Counted from the first letter of the stretch, positions 51,701 through 60,551 are shown. The stretch is 64,000 nt of DNA from Vreelandella massiliensis (GCF_900155385.1 NZ_LT699745.1:649720-713719); one strand, 5' to 3'. Numbers and translations are program-made. The notes: a model not told the origin generated them from the letters alone.

Positions 51701-52486
51701 TTAATGGCCTTGGCTAACAGAGTTGTAGTTATTGTTACCCACCGTTTTGATTTGCGAGAAGTGCTGGCCTGCTGCGCCAAAATCACCACTCTGGCTTACA
51801 TGGTAGTCGTTACCCGAGCCATCGGTACGAACAAAGGAGTCGTGACCGTAACCGCTTTGGTTGATAATGTAGTTGTTATTGTCACCGTAAGTGATGATAT
51901 CGCTGTCCAGCTCATCACCCATTTGATCGGTGTATGAGTAGTTGTTATTACCATCAAAGAGTACATAGCTGTCGTTCAAGTCACCGTTTTGCATGACATC
52001 AGAACTGTTGCCATTACCCTTTTGCTTTATCCATGAGTCATTGAGTTCGCCATCTTGATCCACATTGGCATAGTTGCGGTTGCCTTCTTGATAGATTTTA
52101 GAGTCATTATACTTATCAAGTTGTACAACTGTTGCGTGGTTACGGTTTCCGTCTTGATCAACTAAAGAGTAGTGTTGGCCTGGAACGGTTAAAGCCACCC
52201 CTTCAATTTCATCTTGATCAATATTTGTACTGTTGTTATCGCCATTCTGCTTGATACGCGAGATCTGTGTACCCCACTGAACCACGGTGTTGTTGTTGTT
52301 GTTACCGGTTTGGTTGATGTAGGAATCGCTACCTACAGGGTTGCCGTCATAGCTTGAGCCGGCCATACCGTTAATGGTACTCCTGGAGCCATTGAAGCTT
52401 GCATCCGGTGATGTTGTTTGAGCAACAGCAGCAGCACTCATGGTGAAAGCAACAGCAGCGGCGATAGTGGTTAATTGAGTTTTCAT
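51701..52486 (-). CDS. Major curlin-like amyloid subunit (second CsgA)
   Basis: The 261-residue secreted protein has a signal peptide cut after AAAVAQ and eight to nine imperfect curlin repeats of about 23 residues (pattern S-x5-Q-x-G-x2-N-x-A-x-V). Each would form one beta-hairpin layer of a curli fibre. It is rich in Asp and Asn and more acidic than E. coli CsgA (for example VDQDGNRNHATVVQ). It is the last gene of the cluster, 61 bp after the second csgB-like gene. The spacer before it resembles that before the first csgA. Confidence 0.85.
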   Translation of the reverse strand: MKTQLTTIAAAVAFTMSAAAVAQTTSPDASFNGSRSTINGMAGSSYDGNPVGSDSYINQTGNNNNNTVVQWGTQISRIKQNGDNNSTNIDQDEIEGVALTVPGQHYSLVDQDGNRNHATVVQLDKYNDSKIYQEGNRNYANVDQDGELNDSWIKQKGNGNSSDVMQNGDLNDSYVLFDGNNNYSYTDQMGDELDSDIITYGDNNNYIINQSGYGHDSFVRTDGSGNDYHVSQSGDFGAAGQHFSQIKTVGNNNYNSVSQGH

Positions 52487-52547
52487 GGTCGTTCCCCTTG
52501 GTTTTGATCGTATTGCTTTAGTGTTTTACTGAGAAGCGAGATGCGAC

Positions 52548-53132
52548 TCAGTTGGTATCGATAGTGACTGCCTGCGCATTACCCGAATAGGACTGCTGTT
52601 CGACGCTAATGCTTCGATAGTCACTCCCCGATTGTGAAATATTGACTTCTCCCTCAAGCCCATACTGAGTGACTTGAGACTCGAACTGGTTACCCGTTTG
52701 GGTAATATTGGCCTCGTGACGATTACCTTCTTGGTAGATAAGGCCGATATTCTGTGAGCCTTCCTGATTAATCGTAGCCTCATTAAAGTTGCCATATTGA
52801 TCAATGGAGGCGTAATTAGCGCTACCTTGACTGATACGGTTCTGATTAATGGTGTTACGATTTCCATCACCGATCTGGCTGATTAGTGCAATGTTGCCGC
52901 TGTTGTCCTTAATATTTATTTCATTACTTAACAGCGACTCTTCGCTTTTATTGATATAGGAGTAGGCTGTTTGGTCATTCACACCAGGCGCACTCTCTAA
53001 GTTTTCCTGTGCTGCAACCGAAAGAGAAAAGACTGTGGCCGCACACCCTAGGGTAAAAGCTGAAACCGCTTGGGAAAGCTTTGATGTGTTAACGCTGTGC
53101 AAAGTGTTAGGATCGTGCTGTTGAATGCTCAT
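52548..53132 (-). CDS. Curlin nucleator-like subunit (second CsgB)
   Basis: The 194-residue protein has an unusually long leader before a hydrophobic signal core (GCAATVFSLSVAAQ) and about five curlin repeats (SQIGDGNRNTINQ, DQYGNFNEATINQ and so on). It ends with a SGSDYRSISVEQQSYSGNAQ block that also ends the first CsgB-like protein. ATG 53132 is chosen because AGG lies about eight bases upstream. CsgB proteins anchor to the cell surface and seed CsgA polymerisation. Confidence 0.78.
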   Translation of the reverse strand: MSIQQHDPNTLHSVNTSKLSQAVSAFTLGCAATVFSLSVAAQENLESAPGVNDQTAYSYINKSEESLLSNEINIKDNSGNIALISQIGDGNRNTINQNRISQGSANYASIDQYGNFNEATINQEGSQNIGLIYQEGNRHEANITQTGNQFESQVTQYGLEGEVNISQSGSDYRSISVEQQSYSGNAQAVTIDTN

Positions 53133-53350
53133 GTTACACACCTGCTTGTTTTGTATTTTCATGTAACCTTTTGTTGAGTTCAGTATGGAAGGAATCAGAA
53201 GCGTTGCCATGATGCTTTAAACTGAATCTCAGGGTTAAAAATTTCATGGCCCAAAAAAAGCCAAGAAATGAGATTTATAATGCTGGCTATGTAGTTTTTT
53301 AATTAGCCAGAACGCTCATGTTGCTGGATCTCGATTTCAAAATAGTGGCA

Positions 53351-53377
53351 ATAAAAAACCGCCCCGTAGGGCGGTTT
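53351..53377 (-). terminator. Terminator between the two curlin gene pairs
   Basis: A 9-bp stem AAACCGCCC/GGGCGGTTT with a four-base loop follows the first csgA-like gene by about 28 bp and has a U-tract on the minus strand. The remaining 220 bp to the second csgB start contain no gene and probably its promoter. Confidence 0.85.
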
Positions 53378-53404
53378 AATATGTATCGAGTAGGTAGTAC
53401 ACTT

Positions 53405-54343
53405 TTACCACTGATAGGTACTTGCAGTGTTACCAGAACCATTAGTTTGAGTGTGACTTGCACTAGCTGCCGATCCGTTCTGACGAATCATTGAAAGACT
53501 TCCCATTTCGGTAGTCTGAATTACTGTGGCCTTATGACCATCATAGCCACTCTGGAAGATGTAGGAAGCACTTTCATCAGCGTCTCTTTGAGTAACGTTA
53601 GCAATGTTATCTTCACCACGCTGCTCAATAAAGCTCCAAGTTTCTAGACTATTGAGTTGCTGATCAACGTAGGCCTTATTATAACTTCCTGTTTGGCGAA
53701 TTATTGAATCACTAAAGGAGGAGTTATTGAGCTGAGTTACCTCTGACTTATTGTTATAACCATCTTGCCAAATATAGGAATCACTACGGTCGGTGTTGTT
53801 CTTTTGCTCAACCTTCGCGTAGTTTTCATTACCATTACGCTGGTAAATTTCTGATTCGTTATTAGTCCCACCACGTTGTTCTACGATGGCATTATTATGA
53901 TTGCCGTTTCTTTGGTCAATAAAGGATCGGTCTTGTTGACCGTATTGGTCTACGTCTGCGTCGTTATAATCACCATTTATTTGCTGAATTCGGGATTCAT
54001 TCAGATTGCCACCTTGATTAACATAAGCTTCGTTTTCTGTACCTCCGGTTCCACCTCCTTGAATGATATCCGAATACTGCTCTGTTCCCCCTTGCAGCAC
54101 GTTAGCAGTGCTGTTGGTCTGATTATTTTGATTGATGTCCGATTGGCGTACATTGGCTGTACCATCACCAAAGGAGGTAAATCCATCCATCCCTTGTCGA
54201 ATAGTTCCTAAATTATCAAGAGCATTTTTTCCCCCGGTTTTTTCAACTCCTTCATGGTTATAGTCAGGCACTTGATTAGCCCACGAAGCGGCACTGACAG
54301 AGAGAGCGACGGCGGCAGCGAGTGCGGTGAGTTGCAGTTTCAT
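53405..54343 (-). CDS. csgA: Major curlin-like amyloid subunit (first CsgA)
   Basis: The 312-residue protein is about twice the size of E. coli CsgA. A signal peptide (ends SAASWA) and about 50 non-repeat residues are followed by about ten curlin repeats of 23-24 residues with regular Ser...Gln and Asn...Gln ladders (for example DRSFIDQRNGNHNNAIVEQ). ATG 54343 follows AAGGGG; the upstream frame overlaps csgB and is not coding. Longer repeat number implies a taller fibre subunit. Confidence 0.87.
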   Translation of the reverse strand: MKLQLTALAAAVALSVSAASWANQVPDYNHEGVEKTGGKNALDNLGTIRQGMDGFTSFGDGTANVRQSDINQNNQTNSTANVLQGGTEQYSDIIQGGGTGGTENEAYVNQGGNLNESRIQQINGDYNDADVDQYGQQDRSFIDQRNGNHNNAIVEQRGGTNNESEIYQRNGNENYAKVEQKNNTDRSDSYIWQDGYNNKSEVTQLNNSSFSDSIIRQTGSYNKAYVDQQLNSLETWSFIEQRGEDNIANVTQRDADESASYIFQSGYDGHKATVIQTTEMGSLSMIRQNGSAASASHTQTNGSGNTASTYQW

Positions 54344-54404
54344 GGTATTTCCCCTTGGTTTCGATCGTCTTGCTTGGTTAGTCACTAAGTCGGCGGAATG
54401 CCGC

Positions 54405-54965
54405 TCAGTGGGTCTCGACGGTGATCGGCTGCGCACTGCCCGAGTACGCGTGGTGCTCGATGCTGATGCTGCGCTGATCACTCCCCGATTGTGAAATATG
54501 GATGTCACTTGAGTTGCCGAACTGGCGAATATCGGCGTTAAAATCTAATGAAAAACTATCGTTTTGTTGGCTGATAGAGGCGTTATGCTGATTGCCGTCT
54601 TGCCAAATGGAGGCCTTGTTGTTACCGCCCCATTGGGAAATGGTGGCGGTATTCTGATTACCCTTTTGACGAATAAAGGCAAAATTTCCTGTTTGAAAGC
54701 TGGCGGAGTAAGACTGCATAACGTTGGCGTTATTATTATTTCCTATCTGCTCAATGATGCTGGCATTACTTCGGTCGTTATTGCCGTTAACCTGTTGTTG
54801 CTGCTCTTCGATATACTGCGTAATTCTTGCCCTTTCCAATAGGCGCTGTTCGTTTTCATTAGCGTAGGCCATGGTAGTCGCTAAAAAAAGAGCACCCAGT
54901 AAAATACGCCGATGAAATGTTATGCCTAGGTTATTGGAACAGTGATAACGAGGGTTAGCGTTCAC
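54405..54965 (-). CDS. csgB: Curlin nucleator-like subunit (first CsgB)
   Basis: The 186-residue protein has a signal peptide (ILLGALFLATTMAYA), a short charged helix (RLLERARITQYIEEQQQQ) and four to five curlin repeats. The C-terminal block SGSDQRSISIEHHAYSGSAQ is shared with the second CsgB-like protein. It precedes csgA by 61 bp, as csgB precedes csgA in enterobacteria. Confidence 0.82.
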   Translation of the reverse strand: MNANPRYHCSNNLGITFHRRILLGALFLATTMAYANENEQRLLERARITQYIEEQQQQVNGNNDRSNASIIEQIGNNNNANVMQSYSASFQTGNFAFIRQKGNQNTATISQWGGNNKASIWQDGNQHNASISQQNDSFSLDFNADIRQFGNSSDIHISQSGSDQRSISIEHHAYSGSAQPITVETH

Positions 54966-55288
54966 GTGGAAGCTCCATGAAGAAATATTTCGTTTCTTTT
55001 CTTTACATGGGTAGATTTTGGCTTTTTGAGATTTTTTATCTATAAGAAATTTTGTTGCTTTTGATGTTTTAAAAAATAATGTTTTTATTTTTATTGAGAT
55101 TTAAAAAATCTGGAGCCTTACTTTTAAAAAATTGATGCTCAGGCAGGGTGTAAAGAAAGTGAGAAAGTTGATTTATGGAAAAAATACATTGCAGCTTCAA
55201 ATAATTAGCGGAAGCAGTCACTTTTCATCAATAAAAAAAGGTCATGCATAAGCATGACCTTGAAGGTTCCCTTGTTGTTTTGATGTTT
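54966..55288. other. AT-rich intergenic region upstream of the curlin genes
   Basis: This 323-bp stretch is much richer in A and T than its surroundings (runs such as TTTTTATTTTTATTGAGATT). It holds the csgG terminator at its right end and, by position, the promoter and probable CsgD-binding sites of csgB. AAAGTGAG- and AAAAGTGA-like motifs near 55164 and 55220 resemble published CsgD targets, weakly. No ORF of note. Confidence 0.55.
55232..55261 (-). terminator. Terminator of csgDEFG
   Basis: A perfect 10-bp stem AAGGTCATGC/GCATGACCTT (55238-55247, 55252-55261) with an ATAA loop is followed on the minus strand by a run of T. It separates the secretion genes from the subunit genes. Confidence 0.92.
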
Positions 55289-56119
55289 TTATAATTGCGG
55301 TATCGGCGCGTTTAGATAATCCGCCAATATGGTCTGATTGAAGTCGATTTCGCTTGGCAGGTTCCACAGACGGTTTTCCACGCCTTGCGCGATCAAGTGG
55401 ATGACCGATGACTCGATCGCGGCCATGACCGCCATTTGCACCGGCTCGTTGGTGGTAATACCGGCTTCCGCTTCAAGCAGCCGGCTGAAGTCGATAAAGC
55501 GGTAGACGCCGGCGCGCAGCTCCTTGGAGTAGATGGTCTTGGTGGTGGTGACGTTGGCCAGCACCTCGCCGGAGGAGATCTCCACCGCTCGGAGATTGAC
55601 GGTCACCTGATCCACCTGGTACTCCCCCGAGGCGCCGATACCGAAATACTCAACCCCTGCACCGCCGGTGCGTATGTTGGACTCATAGGCGATAATCCCG
55701 CCTTCGAGCATGACCGAGGCGGCACGCAGCGAAGGAAGGGTATCGGGCTGGCCAAAGCGCTCAAACTCTGCGCGAATGATGCGCCGCTCGGTGAGCAGGT
55801 TCTGCAAGCCGACCCGCTCCAGCGGAATAAACCATCCGGAATCCGCGAGGGCCCCTGTCAGCATGGCGGCCGCCCCCTGCGTGACGGCGGTGGAGAACGT
55901 GCTGGCCGGCGCGGGGCGGTATTGTCCCGTCTGGTCGCGGAAATCATACACCGAGACAAAAATTCGCCCGGCAGGCGGTGGCAGAGAAATAAGGTCTTGG
56001 TAGGCCGCCCCTCTGGGCGTGAGGGTGGCGGGCGCCCCTTCCAGGTTTTCCGGAGTGGCGACGACCCCGGCACAGCCACTCAGCCACAGGGCTAATATTC
56101 CAACGGTAACGAGTCTCAT
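55289..56119 (-). CDS. csgG: Curli secretion channel lipoprotein CsgG
   Basis: CsgG forms the nonameric outer-membrane pore that exports curlin subunits. The 276-residue protein has a lipobox (LWLSGCAG) and the family segments VSVYDFRDQTGQY, WFIPLERVGLQNLLTERRIIRAE (in part), YFGIGASGEYQ and LRAVEISSGEVL. It follows csgF by 54 bp. Confidence 0.95.
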   Translation of the reverse strand: MRLVTVGILALWLSGCAGVVATPENLEGAPATLTPRGAAYQDLISLPPPAGRIFVSVYDFRDQTGQYRPAPASTFSTAVTQGAAAMLTGALADSGWFIPLERVGLQNLLTERRIIRAEFERFGQPDTLPSLRAASVMLEGGIIAYESNIRTGGAGVEYFGIGASGEYQVDQVTVNLRAVEISSGEVLANVTTTKTIYSKELRAGVYRFIDFSRLLEAEAGITTNEPVQMAVMAAIESSVIHLIAQGVENRLWNLPSEIDFNQTILADYLNAPIPQL

Positions 56120-56173
56120 GAGGATCCCCTTGTCTTACGTTTTGATTTTTTTGATTTGAGTTATTGAGATAAA

Positions 56174-56599
56174 TCAAGGGTTGAACAAACCGCCGACATT
56201 GATGGTGGTGACATCGCCAGTCAGCTTGTCCACGACTTGCACGGTAAGCTGGCCCCCGTCGTCCCTGACCACGACGCCGAAGTCATCGCTATCGAAGCTG
56301 CCTTCGCCTATCTCGCCTCTTCCGACGTCACTGATCAGTTGAGAAATCAGTCGGCTTTCCAGGCTTTGTATCAAACGGGCGGTAGGAGAGAGGGGCTGCG
56401 ATCGTCGGGCATCAGGGTCGGTATTGGTATCTTGAGACTGTGCCTTACCTAGCAAATAGCTGCCTACAAAGGGGTCACCGCCGAACGAAGGGTTGATAGG
56501 CTTGTAAATAAGCTCGCCGGCGGTGGCAAGCGCCGGGGCTGCGATTAAAAGCGCGATAGCAGCGTAGCGTTTGTGATTTAGGGGGGCAAACGGTTTCAT
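56174..56599 (-). CDS. csgF: Curli assembly protein CsgF
   Basis: CsgF sits at the CsgG pore mouth and couples secretion to nucleation by CsgB. The 141-residue protein has a signal peptide (IALLIAAPALATAG) and the CsgF hallmark mature N-terminus ELIYKPINPSFGGDPF. It ends with TINVGGLFNP. The ATG overlaps the csgE stop by one base. Confidence 0.94.
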   Translation of the reverse strand: MKPFAPLNHKRYAAIALLIAAPALATAGELIYKPINPSFGGDPFVGSYLLGKAQSQDTNTDPDARRSQPLSPTARLIQSLESRLISQLISDVGRGEIGEGSFDSDDFGVVVRDDGGQLTVQVVDKLTGDVTTINVGGLFNP

Positions 56600-57114
56600 T
56601 AGAAAAGCTCCTCACTTCCCAAGTCTTTATCGGGGGACATTGCGGATGTCAGCTGATGACGCAGCAGCGCCTCTTCGACGATTTGCACGGCTTCCCCGGC
56701 GGCGCGGTCGGCTTCACTGATCTTGGGGGAGAGCTGTGTACGGAAATACATACGGTTGCCTTCCATGATCCACACCTGGCTGCCCCAGCGGGCATCGGGG
56801 CGTTCGTTGATGATGATGGTGGCGTTACCGATAACGCGGTTATCCATGGCCCGCTGGCTGAAAGCGCGGTAGAAGGTTTTCCCCGCCATGGTGATGGTGC
56901 GATCGACCATGACGCCGGTGAGTTCGCTGCTGCCGTTGGGCCGTTGTTGTATGGCCGGGCCATCGGGGCTATCTAATTGGTTAATGGCATCCACTTCGGC
57001 CTGCTCTTGTGCATTGGCGCCAGCGTCATCCGGTAGTGTCTCGGCCCCGGCGGTGGACACGCTGAGGAAGGCTGTGGTGAGTGCCCATAAGGCGGTAGTG
57101 CGTAATGTGTTCAT
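56599..57114 (-). CDS. csgE: Curli secretion specificity factor CsgE
   Basis: CsgE caps the periplasmic side of CsgG and selects substrates. The 171-residue protein has a signal peptide and the family core GKTFYRAFSQ, INERPDARWGSQVWI and EEALLRHQLTSA. About 45 mature residues before the core are extra compared with E. coli CsgE. It is 33 bp after csgD. Confidence 0.93.
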   Translation of the reverse strand: MNTLRTTALWALTTAFLSVSTAGAETLPDDAGANAQEQAEVDAINQLDSPDGPAIQQRPNGSSELTGVMVDRTITMAGKTFYRAFSQRAMDNRVIGNATIIINERPDARWGSQVWIMEGNRMYFRTQLSPKISEADRAAGEAVQIVEEALLRHQLTSAMSPDKDLGSEELF

Positions 57115-57147
57115 AACCGCTCCCTCTCTTGAAAGAAGAGGTTCTCG

Positions 57148-57846
57148 TTAAGGATTATGCTGACGCTGCAAGCTGCGAGCGGCTTCGATATTGGGCAAAA
57201 TGGGGCCCAGGTTCTGGTGAATCCAGTTCAGCGCTTGAATACGGTTGTGGACGTTTATCTTGCGAAAAATGTTGTAGAGGTGAGATTTCACCGTGTGCTC
57301 GCTGACAAACAGCTTCTCGGCGATTTGTTGATTTGAAGAGCCGGAGCTGAGTAGCGTAATAATCTCCATTTCGCGATTGGTCAGCCCGCACGCAGGACGA
57401 AACGCGTTGCTTTGGTATTTGCGGTAAAACAGAATGAGACGTGCCATCAGGTCCCGCGACATCCATAAATCCCCGTCTAACAGGGCGTGAATCCCTTTAC
57501 AGATGACATCCAAGCTTTCATTGCGGTAGAACACGCCTTTCAGCTGAGCGCAGGAGAGCGCTTCCAGTGCGTGGTCAAGGTTTCGAATGTTCAGGGCCGC
57601 GATGGGGGTTTTGGCCATTTCGGATGGCAGCCTTTCTTGCCACTCGGGTAGGGCGTCGATGCCAATATGATCACTATCAATCAGTAACAATAGATTACCT
57701 GATGGTAGAGACGTAAACGTGGCAGAAGGCGACTGCGTACGTATGCAACAACCTGTTTTTTCACTGATATAATCTGCAAATAGTTGAGTTTGCTGGCTTT
57801 TTTCAGTGATAAAGTAGACGGTATCAGTGGGCGTTGTAGATGACAT
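57148..57846 (-). CDS. csgD: Curli/biofilm transcriptional regulator CsgD
   Basis: The 232-residue LuxR-type regulator has an N-terminal receiver-like domain (LLLLIDSDHIGIDAL, lacking a full phosphorylation pocket) and the helix-turn-helix LTNREMEIITLLSSGSSNQQIAEKLF...HTVKSHLYNIFRKI. Strong resemblance to CsgD of E. coli, which activates csgBA. ATG 57846 follows AGGAG. It is the first gene of csgDEFG, so the locus encodes its own regulator. Confidence 0.92.
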   Translation of the reverse strand: MSSTTPTDTVYFITEKSQQTQLFADYISEKTGCCIRTQSPSATFTSLPSGNLLLLIDSDHIGIDALPEWQERLPSEMAKTPIAALNIRNLDHALEALSCAQLKGVFYRNESLDVICKGIHALLDGDLWMSRDLMARLILFYRKYQSNAFRPACGLTNREMEIITLLSSGSSNQQIAEKLFVSEHTVKSHLYNIFRKINVHNRIQALNWIHQNLGPILPNIEAARSLQRQHNP

Positions 57847-58047
57847 GGGTAGCTCCTGGCTCCAGAAATAGTGGGTTAGCAACGATTTTAGTGTTATCGA
57901 TAAGCTCACAAATGTAAATAAACGTTACTAATTTTTTTAGTGAAATTGACTACCCTATTCAGTTCCCCTTTTTAACTCATTGATAAGGGTGAATTTTATT
58001 TAGTCATTCAGCTTTTATGAATGTAATCGGATGGCAGGGAGACAGAG
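57847..58047. promoter_or_regulatory. Divergent control region of csgD and rdgB
   Basis: About 200 bp, AT-rich, between csgD (minus) and rdgB (plus). A weak minus-strand promoter (TTTACA, about 16-17 bp, TAACAC/AACACT) is visible about 60 bp before csgD. No strong plus-strand promoter was identified. Confidence 0.4.
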
Positions 58048-58671
58048 ATGACAGTCAATAACGTGCTGGTGCTGGCCAGCGGTAACGCGGGAAAGCTACG
58101 CGAGTTCAACCAGCTGTTGGCGCCACTGGGAATGGATGTGCGCCCGCAAGCGGATTTTGGCGTTCATGATGTGGCCGAAACCGGGCTTACATTCGTGGAG
58201 AACGCTTTGATCAAAGCGCGCGCGGCGAGCCAGGCGAGCGGCTTGCCGGCGCTGGCAGATGACTCAGGGCTAGAAGTGGATGCGTTAAACGGCGCACCAG
58301 GGATTTATTCGGCGCGCTTTGCGGGTGAGCCCAAAAGCGATGCGCGCAATAACGCTAAATTGATAGAGGCGCTTCACGACTGCGCGGAAGGGCAGCGAGG
58401 CGGGCGTTATTGGTGTGTGTTGGTGTATCTGCGCCATCCCGAAGACCCGGTGCCGATCATCGTCCAGCGCAGCTGGGAAGGTGAAATTCTGCCCCATCCT
58501 CGGGGGGAAGGCGGCTTCGGCTATGATCCGCTTTTTTGGCTGCCGGATCTCGGCATGAGCGCCGCTGAATTACCCGCCGACAGCAAAAACCGCGTCAGTC
58601 ACCGTGGCCGCGCGCTGCAGGCCTTGTTGGAATCTCTCCAAGAGGAGAAGCGGCAGGTGTCGCATGGCTGA
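58048..58671 (+). CDS. rdgB: XTP/dITP pyrophosphatase
   Basis: RdgB cleanses the nucleotide pool of dITP and XTP. The 207-residue Ham1-family protein has LASGNAGKLREF, FVENALIKARAAS, ADDSGLEVDAL, GIYSARFAG and the GFGYDPLF motif. It overlaps hemW by eight bases, a very common gammaproteobacterial pair. Confidence 0.95.
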   Translation: MTVNNVLVLASGNAGKLREFNQLLAPLGMDVRPQADFGVHDVAETGLTFVENALIKARAASQASGLPALADDSGLEVDALNGAPGIYSARFAGEPKSDARNNAKLIEALHDCAEGQRGGRYWCVLVYLRHPEDPVPIIVQRSWEGEILPHPRGEGGFGYDPLFWLPDLGMSAAELPADSKNRVSHRGRALQALLESLQEEKRQVSHG

Positions 58672-59833
58672 ACTGCCACCGCTATCCCTTTATATCCACA
58701 CGCCGTGGTGCGTGCGCAAATGCCCGTACTGCGACTTCAACTCCCACGAGCCTCAAAACCGCGAGCTGCCCGAAAAGGCGTATTTGCGCGCGCTGCTTGC
58801 CGATCTTGATGCGGACCTTGCGTTTGCCGCTAAGCGCCCGTTGGTGTCGATCTTTATCGGCGGCGGCACGCCGAGCCTGCTCTCGCCGCGCTTTTATCGC
58901 GCCCTGCTTGAGGCGATACAAACGCGGCTCAACTTTGCCCCCGACATCGAAATCACCCTGGAAGCCAACCCCGGCACCACCGAGCAGCACCGTTTCAGCG
59001 GTTATCGCAAGGCGGGTATTAACCGGCTTTCGCTGGGGGTGCAGAGCTTTCACCCCGAGCAATTAGAGGCGCTGGGGCGTATTCACAGCGGTGAAGAGGC
59101 CGTGGCCGCGGTCAGCCAGGCGAGGGCGGCGGGCTTTACGAATATCAATATCGATTTGATGCACGGCCTACCGGGCCAAACCCCCGAGCGCGCCCTTGCC
59201 GATATCGACCAAGCGCTCGCCCTTGCGCCTGAGCACCTCTCTTGGTATCAGCTCACCCTTGAGCCCAATACCGCTTTTCACTCCCACCCGCCCGTGCTTC
59301 CCGAAGAGGAGTCGCTTTGGGAGATTCAGGATCAGGGGCACGAGCGGTTGGAAGCCGCGGGTTTCTCGCGTTACGAAATTTCCGCCTATGCCAAGCCGGG
59401 CCACGCCAGCCGGCATAACATGAACTACTGGCAGTTTGGTGATTATCTCGGCATTGGGGCCGGCGCGCACAGCAAGGTTAGCCATATCAATGGCAGCGCC
59501 GAATGGGTAATTGAACGGCGCTGGAAAACCCGCCAGCCCGAGGCTTACCTGCAGCGTTTTGGCGATCTTCGCGGGTTTGTCGCGGGAAAGCGTGAGGTAA
59601 GCGCAGCGGAGCTGCCACTTGAGTTTGCCATGAATGCGCTACGCTTGACCGAGGGCGTACCTATGGCGTTATGGTCGGCGCATACGGGGCAGCCAGAAAG
59701 GGTGCTGAATAAACGCTTACAAAGTGCCGTTAAAAAAGGACTTTTAGAGGAAACGGCGAAAAGTCTTAGGGCATCGCCTCAAGGGCTACTATTCTTAAAC
59801 GGGTTGCTGACCGAGATCAGCGATGAAGAATGA
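58664..59833 (+). CDS. hemW: Haem chaperone HemW (radical SAM)
   Basis: HemW binds haem and a [4Fe-4S] cluster and supports haem transfer. It is often mis-called coproporphyrinogen oxidase HemN. The 389-residue protein has the radical-SAM cysteines CVRKCPYCDF, FIGGGTPSLL and the HemW-type C-terminus; HemN-specific N-terminal residues are absent. ATG 58664 sits inside the rdgB end. Confidence 0.93.
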   Translation: MAELPPLSLYIHTPWCVRKCPYCDFNSHEPQNRELPEKAYLRALLADLDADLAFAAKRPLVSIFIGGGTPSLLSPRFYRALLEAIQTRLNFAPDIEITLEANPGTTEQHRFSGYRKAGINRLSLGVQSFHPEQLEALGRIHSGEEAVAAVSQARAAGFTNINIDLMHGLPGQTPERALADIDQALALAPEHLSWYQLTLEPNTAFHSHPPVLPEEESLWEIQDQGHERLEAAGFSRYEISAYAKPGHASRHNMNYWQFGDYLGIGAGAHSKVSHINGSAEWVIERRWKTRQPEAYLQRFGDLRGFVAGKREVSAAELPLEFAMNALRLTEGVPMALWSAHTGQPERVLNKRLQSAVKKGLLEETAKSLRASPQGLLFLNGLLTEISDEE

Positions 59834-59861
59834 ATTTTCGTAACACGTGAAGGAGTGAGTG

Positions 59862-60551
59862 ATGCGTTTTTATCGACTCTTAACGCCGATTGCGGCCGCG
59901 CTATTGGTCGCGGGCTGTGCCACCAATGACCCCTACGGTGGGCAAACGCAGCGCTCTAACACTACTGCCACGGGTGCCGGTATCGGTGCTGCCGTGGGGG
60001 CGGTGGCCGGCGCGCTGTCGGGTGATGGTAGTACCAGCCGCCGCGACCGCGCGCTGATTGGTGCCGCCGTGGGTGCCGCCGCCGGTGCGGGTGTGGGTGC
60101 GTATATGGATCGTCAGGAGCGCCAACTGCGCGATAGCTTGCAAGGCTCGCGTATCGAGATCGACCGCCGTGGCGACGAGATTCTGCTCAACATGCCCAGC
60201 AGCGTGACGTTTGGCTTCGACTCCAGCGAGCTCACTGCGCAAGCGCGTGATTCGCTCAACGAGGTCGCCAACGTGCTTCGCGAGTACACCGATACCCGCG
60301 TCAACATCGCCGGCCATACCGACAGCATCGGCGATGCCAACTATAACCAGCGGCTATCCGAGCGCCGCGCGCAGGCGGTGGGGAGCTACCTAAGCCAAAA
60401 CGGTGTGTCGCCTGTACGCTTAAACACCGTGGGTTACGGCGAGGCGCAACCCATCGCCAGCAATGAAACGGAGCAAGGGCGTGCCCAAAACCGCCGCGTT
60501 GAGATTACCCTCACGCCGACCGAAGGCGCGCAGAACTACCAGGCGCAGTAA
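59862..60551 (+). CDS. OmpA-family lipoprotein with glycine-zipper
   Basis: The 229-residue protein has a lipobox (LLVAGCAT), a glycine-zipper stretch (GAGIGAAVGAVAGAL and a repeat) and a C-terminal OmpA peptidoglycan-binding domain (INIAGHTDS-like VNIAGHTDSIGD, NQRLSERRA). This is the YiaD-type layout that links outer membrane and cell wall. ATG 59862 follows AGGAG; a GTG directly precedes it. A terminator follows. Confidence 0.9.
   Translation: MRFYRLLTPIAAALLVAGCATNDPYGGQTQRSNTTATGAGIGAAVGAVAGALSGDGSTSRRDRALIGAAVGAAAGAGVGAYMDRQERQLRDSLQGSRIEIDRRGDEILLNMPSSVTFGFDSSELTAQARDSLNEVANVLREYTDTRVNIAGHTDSIGDANYNQRLSERRAQAVGSYLSQNGVSPVRLNTVGYGEAQPIASNETEQGRAQNRRVEITLTPTEGAQNYQAQ

Noticed and set aside
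52286..52320. GTT/AAC triplet run in the csgA-like gene as a phase-variation tract
   Set aside because: It encodes an Asn run in frame; length changes would not shift the frame and the tract is short.
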